Shown one piece after another: positions 22,742-27,949 of a DNA stretch of 27,949 bases. Each line of letters opens with the position of its first letter. Positions within the stretch are counted from its first letter, which is position 1. The notes below the pieces were generated by a model. That model saw nothing but the letters and a program-made list of their open reading frames with translations. It was not told where the DNA came from and made no database searches. Made by a program: the position numbers and the translations under genes. The stretch is from Bacteroidales bacterium UBA1216. Its GTDB lineage: Bacteria; Bacteroidota; Bacteroidia; Bacteroidales; Paludibacteraceae. The stretch covers positions 21,764 to 49,712 of the forward strand of contig DBXI01000027.1 in the NCBI GenBank assembly GCA_002309255.1, in the 5' to 3' direction.

Positions 22742-25630
22742 TTATTGCAGGCGTGTACCCATTACGTTGTACTTCTTGCCGTCACGGATGAGGATGAGTT
22801 GTCCGTTCTCGATTGTCTTGACGGTACCGTTAATCAGTTCGCCGTTCACGAGGTTGATATCCGTAGCTACTTGTCCGCCCAATACGATGCGTGCTCTTGC
22901 CGGTGCAGAGCCTTCCTGCTGTGTGAGACGAATCCATGCACGCGTACCCTTGATAGTTGTATTGCTCGACGCTGAGTAGTAGAGGTTATTATTCTGCAGA
23001 TAGAGATTGTTCTCTCCGGCAGGGATCTCACTCTTATAGAACGTGCCTATGAAGTCAGCAGCATCGAATGATTGGGTGTTGTTATAGGTAGAATTGGCTA
23101 TCGTCTTTTCATTGTATAAGACAGGGTTTTGAACATCTACCGACGGCTTGATGATATACGGCCATCCGGCGTGGAAACTCTGACCGTTGATTTGCTCGAA
23201 GTTCAAATCAATAGCATCACCGTTCTGCACTGCCGACGTCATCTTCCACAATTCATAATCCGCACCGAATGCAAGTTTTAACTCATCGTTCCATGAGCCG
23301 ACAGGGATACAGATGGTATAATATCTGCCAGCGGTGAAAGAACGTTTGAGGAGGAACTTGTAGGTCTCACCGGCTGCGGCTGCGATACTGCCATCGTCTG
23401 TTTTGTTGTCATCGAGGATGAACATATTGGATGCAGCGGTAGCAGCGAGAGATGTTAAATATCCGTTTCCCGATGTTGGGTTAGATAATTCAAGCGTATA
23501 GTCGCCTGCATCTAACAGCCATGCCGGAGATTGAATTTCGTTATCTGCTTGGTTGTAATAATATTGCGGAGCATAGGAATACAATTCAGTATTACCTTGT
23601 TTTACTTTTATCATCAAATTGGAGTAGTTATCTGTGCTCGGACTCGTGCAATGAGCGGTAAAGGTATATAAACCTTCTGTAGCGTGAATATTCCATTTTA
23701 CATATTGCGCATTCTTGAAATGCAGACCATCATTGTCACGTGTTGCGCCACCCTCGAGGATGGCTTCTGTACGAGGAATATTATTGTTAGGAATGTTAAC
23801 AACAGCACCACCTTCGTAAGCGAATGTAACACTCAGCAACTCAGCATCAGACCATGCTACAGCATCGGTTACTTTCATGATATAGTTACCCGCCGGAACG
23901 GTCATTGCCCCCAGAGCAATGGCATTTGGTGTACCGCTACTGTATTGGTTACCTCCTTCGCTTACGGTGATTGGAGATTCGTCTGATTCGCTACGATAAA
24001 GGGCTACCGTAAAGTTGTGTCCGTCAGTGTTATTCACATTCACAGTCACATTATAGTTACCTGCAGAAGCAAAAGCGACGTTCCATTTTACCCAACCTAC
24101 GTCATGTTTGCCGTTCGGGAAAGTAATCTTACTATCCGCGCGTGTACCGTTAGACGAGAACCATGCGTCATCAATATCAGTTGTACCCGGCATATTTTGA
24201 ACTGCGCCACCAATGTAGGTAAATGTGACGCCTTCAATTATCGTTTGTGAATGGTTCGTCTGATTCGATAATTTTACCTTGTAATCTCCCGCCTTGGGGA
24301 ATTCCAAAAGGCCGGAAAGGACCAAGTCGCCTGCACTCCAGGCATCAGCAGGTTCAGCAAGTGCCTCTCCGACTATTGCATTGTCAGAATCGAACAACTC
24401 TACTTTGTACTTATGGCCGCTTGTATTGCCTGCGGCTATATTGAGAGTCACTTGAATGATACTTCTGCGTTCTGCGTGAATCTTCCATACAGCCACACCG
24501 TCGTATGCTTTATTTTGAGACTGAATGTAATTATCCCCATTGAGCGCAAAGCTCCCGCTTAATAGAGCTTTCGTTCCCAAGAAAACGTAAGGTGACGCGA
24601 AGTTGGTTGATGGGAGTGTCGGATTAGACCAGCGCGGGTCGCCAAGGTCGGAACCGTCAGTAGCAGCACAACATGCAGGCGAAAGGCTCATAGTAGTCCA
24701 GTCGTTGGCGATTGTGAAGTTGCCGCTTGCTGCGTTGGCGAAAAGAGGGTCTTTCCCGTTGATACAATTAGTTTTTGTGGAACTGCTATGAATACCCCAG
24801 TTGGAATCTTTTATGTAATTGTATGTTAAGCAGTTATTAGCCTGCGCGAGGCCGCGGATTGCTCTTTCGCCATCCACATTTTCGGGCAACATAAAAATAC
24901 AGTTAGAAACAATACCATCGGTAATGTTAATTTTACCTACAGCTGCATAGTCAGTGTTTTGGGCTACAACATTATAGAATGTACAATGGTCAACACGAAC
25001 TTTCGCAGTTGAACTTCTGTCATCAATAACACCTGCACTAAAACTTTCAGTACCTGTCGCAATATTATAGAAAGTAGAGTTGGTTATAATCAAACCTTTA
25101 TTTTCTGTATTCTCCAAAAACACGCAACTTCTCGTTGTATGGTTATAGAATTTGCAGTTGTTGATGATAAGAGAGTCTAACTTATTTGAGCTACGGCTTG
25201 CAATAATGGCTTTACCTACAGTATAACCATACACCTCACAGCCGTCCAATATAAGACGATTGTTATCCGCATTGTCTGACGCATACATCAGGTGACTATA
25301 TGAACCTGATGTACACAATTCTGATGCGTCAATCTTAATGTTCTTAAGTATTGCTTTTCCGCCTTCAGAAATGATAATTGGCACTTGTGGTTGAAGAATA
25401 ACATTTGCACCAGTTGCAGCACGAACGGTAACGCTCTTTCCTGTGAAAGCGATGTAATCGCTATTGGATTCAACATAGGTACCGGCAGCCATGACGATTT
25501 CATCACCATTAGCGGCACTTGCAAGTGCTTTGCGCAGAGCGTCTGTTGTTCCTGTGTTAATGTTAATCGTTGCAGCATTCGCCAGCAGCGAGATGAGGAA
25601 CAATGGGATAAGAAGAAGAGTTTTTTTCAT
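22742..25630 (-). CDS. Secreted beta-helix protein with three sandwich repeats and C-terminal tail
   Basis: A 962-residue exported protein with signal peptide MKKTLLLIPLFLISLLANAA. Residues about 20-335 form a right-handed beta-helix (rungs such as LIINNCKFYNHT, RVDHCTFYNV, SNCIFMLPE) ending in GSDLGDPRWS. It is clearly related to the N-terminus of the phosphoesterase fusion downstream. Three beta-sandwich repeats follow (about 351-473, 489-608 and 623-731). Each has a VKWNxHA-like strand, a hydrophobic AGxY element and a TFxYxGGA ending, like carbohydrate-binding modules. A region of about 200 residues (FTAGRYYTICIPVGSW, GWPYIIKP) follows, then a tail, ENGQLILIRDGKKYNVMGTR. By eye it is more A/T-rich than the housekeeping genes. 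The ligand is unknown; no lyase or hydrolase site is evident. Confidence 0.8.
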   Translation of the reverse strand: MKKTLLLIPLFLISLLANAATININTGTTDALRKALASAANGDEIVMAAGTYVESNSDYIAFTGKSVTVRAATGANVILQPQVPIIISEGGKAILKNIKIDASELCTSGSYSHLMYASDNADNNRLILDGCEVYGYTVGKAIIASRSSNKLDSLIINNCKFYNHTTRSCVFLENTENKGLIITNSTFYNIATGTESFSAGVIDDRSSTAKVRVDHCTFYNVVAQNTDYAAVGKINITDGIVSNCIFMLPENVDGERAIRGLAQANNCLTYNYIKDSNWGIHSSSTKTNCINGKDPLFANAASGNFTIANDWTTMSLSPACCAATDGSDLGDPRWSNPTLPSTNFASPYVFLGTKALLSGSFALNGDNYIQSQNKAYDGVAVWKIHAERRSIIQVTLNIAAGNTSGHKYKVELFDSDNAIVGEALAEPADAWSAGDLVLSGLLEFPKAGDYKVKLSNQTNHSQTIIEGVTFTYIGGAVQNMPGTTDIDDAWFSSNGTRADSKITFPNGKHDVGWVKWNVAFASAGNYNVTVNVNNTDGHNFTVALYRSESDESPITVSEGGNQYSSGTPNAIALGAMTVPAGNYIMKVTDAVAWSDAELLSVTFAYEGGAVVNIPNNNIPRTEAILEGGATRDNDGLHFKNAQYVKWNIHATEGLYTFTAHCTSPSTDNYSNLMIKVKQGNTELYSYAPQYYYNQADNEIQSPAWLLDAGDYTLELSNPTSGNGYLTSLAATAASNMFILDDNKTDDGSIAAAAGETYKFLLKRSFTAGRYYTICIPVGSWNDELKLAFGADYELWKMTSAVQNGDAIDLNFEQINGQSFHAGWPYIIKPSVDVQNPVLYNEKTIANSTYNNTQSFDAADFIGTFYKSEIPAGENNLYLQNNNLYYSASSNTTIKGTRAWIRLTQQEGSAPARARIVLGGQVATDINLVNGELINGTVKTIENGQLILIRDGKKYNVMGTRLQ

Positions 25631-25710
25631 AATATCGTGTGTTTAATGTTTTCGTGGTGGTGGGGTGTCGTTTAGGGGCGGAAATAAGGTTAAGCCCATA
25701 AATGACGATG

Positions 25711-25742
25711 CAAAGGTACAAAAAAATTTTCATATACGCACG
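25711..25742 (-). promoter_or_regulatory. Promoter of the exoprotein block
   Basis: A perfect minus-strand -7 box TACCTTTG (plus CAAAGGTA, 25711-25718). The -33 position 20 bp upstream (25739-25742) reads CGTG in the minus sense, a poor match. A weak -33 suggests dependence on an activator. The leader to the ATG at 25630 is about 75 bases. Confidence 0.6.
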
Positions 25743-25750
25743 CGTACCTA

Positions 25751-25768
25751 TTATGTTTTGAAACATAA
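25751..25768. promoter_or_regulatory. Dyad upstream of the exoprotein promoter
   Basis: TTATGTTT (25751-25758) and AAACATAA (25761-25768) are perfect inverted copies separated by TG. The centre lies about 55 bases upstream of the predicted start, where an activator would bind. Inferred from symmetry and position only. Confidence 0.45.
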
Positions 25769-25912
25769 AACTCGGGACCTCTTTTCCATAGACCTATCAA
25801 CTATCACACTTTCAACCACTTTACATTGTTTCGAATAATTAGTACCGATATTTCGGAACGTTTCGTAACGCGGCGTGCAATTCCACGAAGTATTTTGTGA
25901 TTTTTCTTTTAA

Positions 25913-26185
25913 TAGTACTGATGCGATAATTTTAGACAACAATAAAAACCGCTTTTGAATGATTTTGAGCTGTGCTCCACACGATATTTGCTGCTAAAAA
26001 CTCCTTAAAAGTGAACTTTTAGATAGTTTTTATCATCAAATCTCGTACTCTTATAGAGAATATCATTCAAAAGAGAAAACATAAAAAACATCGTCTAATC
26101 AAATCAAAAAACGCCAAAACACCCGTAACTATCAATATATCTACATGTTAAAAGAGACCGTCCAAGAAATATCGCAACAGTAGTA
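25913..26185. mobile_element. MITE-like element 1 (273 bp) with 9-bp target duplication
   Basis: The left end TAGTACTGATGCG (25913-25925) and the inverted right end TACTACTGTTGCG (26173-26185) differ at two positions. The element is flanked by TTCTTTTAA on both sides (25904-25912 and 26186-26194), a 9-bp direct repeat typical of a transposition target duplication. It has no transposase frame. Internal dyads are CTTTTGAATGAT with ATCATTCAAAAG, and a long hairpin at about 25997-26030 (AAAAACT...AGTTTTT), so the element could fold back strongly. It shares its ends with the second element at 26617-26747. Confidence 0.75.
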
Positions 26186-26339
26186 TTCTTTTAAATGTTG
26201 TCAAAATATCACCTGCACGCATTTGTTGAAAGAAAAAATCTTGGATCATTTGGGTAAATGTTGACAGAACCTTGATCCTCGCATTCGTTTAATTCGGTTA
26301 ATTTGTGAATGGAAAGATTTTGGGGGATTCTTGACGAAC

Positions 26340-26377
26340 AAAAAAAAGAAGGATTGCCTCCCGGCAACCCAATCTTC
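26340..26377 (-). terminator. Intrinsic terminator with GGGA tetraloop and U8
   Basis: In the minus sense, GGGTTGCC pairs with GGCAATCC (plus 26363-26370 and 26351-26358) across the four-base loop GGGA. The outer GAAG/CTTC flank can extend the stem. Eight U (plus A8, 26340-26347) follow. This is the strongest terminator in the window. Confidence 0.82.
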
Positions 26378-26408
26378 ATTAACCTTAAATCTAATACCAT
26401 GAAAAACA
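26340..26408 (-). ncRNA. Predicted small RNA of about 70 nt
   Basis: A complete promoter (26414-26445) is followed about 70 bases later by a strong intrinsic terminator with U8. No start codon opens a meaningful frame between them. The 5' part contains CATGGTATTAGATTTAAGG in the minus sense, then the terminator hairpin. The unit stands alone between two MITE-like elements, more than 700 bases from the next gene on that strand. It could be a stand-alone regulatory RNA or a terminated leader. It may match a known Bacteroidales RNA family, but I cannot name one. Confidence 0.58.
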
Positions 26409-26413
26409 CGATG

Positions 26414-26445
26414 CAAAAGTACAACAATTTATTCAATTATGCAAA
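26414..26445 (-). promoter_or_regulatory. Promoter of the predicted small RNA
   Basis: Minus-strand -7 box TACTTTTG (plus CAAAAGTA, 26414-26421) and -33 TTTG (plus CAAA, 26442-26445), with a 20-bp spacer. It fully fits the consensus seen at the protein genes of this window. Confidence 0.7.
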
Positions 26446-26616
26446 TTTTTGCACAAAAAACATGTTTTAAAGCATAAAATTCGCAAATTTTGTTACTTAA
26501 GATTGACATTTCTGCAACACTTTTTCAAAAACACCCCAATTTTTGCAACCTTTACATTGCATCGCTTTATACCTTAACACGAATTACCACGAATATACCA
26601 TAAATTTCTCATAAAT

Positions 26617-26747
26617 TAGTACTGATGCGCTAATTATAGACAATAAAAAACAAATGCTGATCAAATTTGAAAGTGAAAGGATGCTCAAAACACACTACAT
26701 ATCAGCATGTTACACAAACATCTAACAAAGTTAACGCATCAGTAGTA
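26617..26747. mobile_element. MITE-like element 2 (131 bp) with 8-9 bp target duplication
   Basis: The left end TAGTACTGATGCGCTAA (26617-26633) and the inverted right end TACTACTGATGCGTTAA match at all but two positions. The flanks CTCATAAAT (26608-26616) and TTCATAAAT (26748-26756) share TCATAAAT, an 8-bp (9 with one change) target duplication. The left end continues TAATTATAGACAA, like element 1 (TAATTTTAGACAA). The last 42 bases, from CATGTTA on, align with element 1 without gaps. An inner dyad is ATGCTGAT with ATCAGCAT. It is too short for a transposase; it looks like a shorter relative of element 1. Confidence 0.75.
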
Positions 26748-26835
26748 TTCATAAATTATTGTTGAACTCATTGAATTTACGGATTCATTTATGGGTAATT
26801 TATGTTATTATGTCATAAAGCCGGCGAATGTGATT

Positions 26836-27306
26836 TTACTCGTGATGATAGGGTTCGCCACGCAGGATGGTCATGGCGCGGTAGAGCTGTTCGACGAACA
26901 GCAGGCGGATCATCTGATGGCTGAAGGTCATCTGACTGAGTGAAATCATCGTGTTGGCGCGCTGATAGACCTCCTGACTGAACCCGTACGGCCCGCCGAT
27001 AACGAACGTCAGACCGCGTGTGGAGGTGTTCAGCCATGATTGCAGTTGGCCGGCAAACGTCAGGCTGCGGTACTCCTTGCCGTGTTCGTCCAGCAGAACA
27101 ACATAGCAGCCCTCCACGGCGCGAAGTATAGCCTCGCCCTCCTGCTGCTTCTGCTGCGACTCGCTCAGGTTCTTGGTGTTCTTCAGATCAGGAATAACCT
27201 GAATATCGAACGGGATATAATGCTTGAGCCGCTGTACGTACGTATCAATCATTTTCGGCAACTCCGTGCCGACAGTTTTGCCAACTACTAAGAGAGTGAG
27301 TTTCAT
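26836..27306 (-). CDS. rlmH: 23S rRNA pseudouridine-1915 N3-methyltransferase RlmH
   Basis: A 156-residue SPOUT-fold enzyme (formerly YbeA) that methylates pseudouridine 1915 in helix 69 of 23S rRNA on assembled 70S ribosomes, using S-adenosylmethionine. Landmarks are VIPDLKNTKNLSESQQKQQEG, LLDEHGKEYRSLTFA, the cofactor loop FVIGGPYGFS (101-110), and the knot segment LSQMTFSHQMIRLLFVEQLYRA (123-144). The C-terminal PYHHE contributes to the active site in the family. Length is normal. It is monocistronic with its own promoter and heptamer-bearing leader; no clear terminator is seen before MITE-like element 2. Confidence 0.96.
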   Translation of the reverse strand: MKLTLLVVGKTVGTELPKMIDTYVQRLKHYIPFDIQVIPDLKNTKNLSESQQKQQEGEAILRAVEGCYVVLLDEHGKEYRSLTFAGQLQSWLNTSTRGLTFVIGGPYGFSQEVYQRANTMISLSQMTFSHQMIRLLFVEQLYRAMTILRGEPYHHE

Positions 27307-27311
27307 GTTAT

Positions 27312-27339
27312 GTCAAGAGTCGAAAGTCGAAAGTCGAAT
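27312..27339. repeat. Four heptamer words in the rlmH leader
   Basis: GTCAAGA (27312-27318), GTCGAAA (27319-27325), GTCGAAA (27326-27332) and GTCGAAT (27333-27339) stand in tandem. They lie between the rlmH promoter and its ATG at 27306 and fill most of the short leader. Confidence 0.75.
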
Positions 27340-27350
27340 GTTTTACGGTG

Positions 27351-27382
27351 CAAAGATACAAATAAATTTGCATAAATGCAAG
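27351..27382 (-). promoter_or_regulatory. Promoter of rlmH
   Basis: Minus-strand -7 box TATCTTTG (plus CAAAGATA, 27351-27358) and -33 CTTG (plus CAAG, 27379-27382), with a 20-bp spacer. Confidence 0.7.
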
Positions 27383-27420
27383 CAATTGGGCAGAAAAATT
27401 GCAAAAAATGTTGCAAAGTG

Positions 27421-27451
27421 TTGCAAATATCATTTATTTTTTGTAATTTTG
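27421..27451 (+). promoter_or_regulatory. Promoter of the TlpA-like gene
   Basis: -33 TTG (27421-27423) and -7 TAATTTTG (27444-27451), with a 20-bp spacer. It faces away from the rlmH promoter; the start codon is at 27484. Confidence 0.65.
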
Positions 27452-27483
27452 CAGGCAAATGGAAAAAATAACAGAACAAAGCT

Positions 27484-27949
27484 ATGAAACGAATAGTAAT
27501 AGTTGTGTTGTGCGCGCTATGCGTCAGCCGCGCGTGGGCGGTGCTGCCCGATCTTGAATTGAAAGATGTGGACGGCAATACCGTTCATACCGAGAGTCTC
27601 ACAGCCGCAGGCAAGCCGATCATCATTTCGTTCTTTGCCACGTGGTGCAAACCTTGCATGCGCGAGTTGCAGGCTATCAGCGAGGTGTATGCCGACTGGC
27701 AGCAGGAGACAGGCGTGGAGATGTATATCGTGAGCATCGACCAAGGGCAGGACATAAAGAAAGTCAAACCTCTGGTGGACGGCTACGGATGGGAGTACCA
27801 CGTGCTGCTCGACCCGAACGGCGAGTTCAAGCGCGCTATGAACGTGCAGAACATTCCCCACTTGTTTGTGATTGACAAGCATGGCAAGACCGTGTATAAC
27901 CACACCGGCTATACCGATGGCAGCGAGGTGGAGATACTGAGTAAGTTGA
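27484..27949 (+). CDS. TlpA/ResA-like exported thioredoxin, 3' end beyond the window
   Basis: 155 codons are visible and the frame is still open at the last base, so the gene is incomplete here. The start MKRIVIVVLCALCVSRAWA is a signal peptide. A redoxin domain follows with PDLELKDVDGNTVHTESL (the usual TlpA start), then FFATWCKPCMRELQAI (active site WCKPC) and a cis-proline segment NIPHLFVID. HGKTVYNHTGYT is the typical end strand. TlpA/ResA proteins are membrane-tethered or periplasmic thiol reductases used in cytochrome c maturation or general envelope redox control. Its role here is unknown. It has its own promoter and is divergent from rlmH. Confidence 0.9.
   Translation, partial: MKRIVIVVLCALCVSRAWAVLPDLELKDVDGNTVHTESLTAAGKPIIISFFATWCKPCMRELQAISEVYADWQQETGVEMYIVSIDQGQDIKKVKPLVDGYGWEYHVLLDPNGEFKRAMNVQNIPHLFVIDKHGKTVYNHTGYTDGSEVEILSKL

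Larger units (their letters stand above)
25631..26835. other. 1.2-kb stretch without protein genes
   Basis: Between the beta-helix gene and rlmH I see the exoprotein promoter and dyad (25711-25768), the two MITE-like elements and the small-RNA unit. The rest is A/T-rich. Positions 25769-25903 contain only small dyads (CCGATATTTCGG near 25845, CGTTTCGTAACG near 25859). Positions 26195-26339, 26446-26607 and 26757-26835 hold nothing I can support. Confidence 0.6.

Noticed and set aside
25840..25849. TAGTACCGAT as a third MITE end
   Set aside because: Only nine of the first ten TIR bases match and the match breaks off before TGCG. No partner end or duplication was found; it could be chance.
25751..25942. 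63-residue minus frame left of MITE-like element 1
   Set aside because: It starts inside the mobile element, has no leader features and no family resemblance.
26209..26436. 75-residue minus frame across the small-RNA unit
   Set aside because: It begins upstream of the predicted RNA start and reads through a strong terminator hairpin and its U8 tract. A noncoding unit explains the DNA better.
26617..26747. Element 2 as an integron attC site (nested dyads, GTTAAC near one end)
   Set aside because: The ends do not fit RYYYAAC/GTTRRRY. There is no integrase or cassette array, and the 8-9 bp flanking duplications point to transposition.
1..27949. CRISPR array, tRNA or rRNA genes
   Set aside because: No regularly spaced direct repeats of 24-40 bp and no cloverleaf or rRNA-like stretch was seen by eye. 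A tRNAscan-SE or cmscan run would settle it.

Overview
The window looks like chromosome from a member of the Bacteroidota, most likely order Bacteroidales. The signs are: promoters of the TTTG-N20-TAnnTTTG type found in that phylum, mostly with exactly 20 bp between the boxes; many Bacteroidetes-style lipoproteins; a TamL-like lipoprotein barrel; a PorW/SprE-like type IX secretion lipoprotein; a fused SpmA-SpmB protein; and a YbeY whose third metal ligand is Asp. I cannot name a genus. The genes are mostly single-copy housekeeping and envelope genes, plus one accessory block on the right.

Layout. Positions 1-3143 hold a SpoU-type RNA methyltransferase and a TamL-like outer-membrane protein, transcribed divergently from interlocked promoters. 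A lone lipoprotein (3376-4362, minus) follows. Positions 13434 down to 4495 form a tightly packed minus-strand operon of seven genes: tsaB, porW-like, thioredoxin-like, cation/proton antiporter, SDR-family protein, SpmAB-type membrane protein and ybeY. Stops and starts touch or overlap at several joints. From a divergent promoter at about 13.6 kb, rnhB, sppA, lpxK and an MsbA-like ABC exporter run on the plus strand. They cover RNA/DNA hybrid repair, signal-peptide degradation, and lipid A phosphorylation and export. Their likely terminator lies inside the convergent neighbour.

Positions 25630 down to 19063 form an accessory exoprotein block on the minus strand. It contains a beta-helix protein with three sandwich repeats, a 49-codon peptide gene and a large beta-helix/metallophosphoesterase fusion. 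The two large proteins share related N-terminal beta-helices and related short C-terminal tails (NGQL...G..Y...G.R). With a PorW-like gene in the same window, they are candidate type IX secretion cargo. Upstream is a 1.2-kb stretch without protein genes. It holds two MITE-like elements with matching terminal inverted repeats and 8-9 bp target duplications, and between them a short promoter-terminator unit that probably makes a small RNA. The right end carries rlmH (minus) and the start of a TlpA/ResA-like thioredoxin that runs off the window.

Across the whole window, arrays of 7-8 bp words recur in 5' leaders, in gaps between operon genes, and in frame inside tsaB, rnhB and the SDR gene. A short AAGCATGG-centred hairpin also recurs in intercistronic gaps. 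These dispersed repeats, the exoprotein block and the MITE/small-RNA region are the parts most worth a second look.
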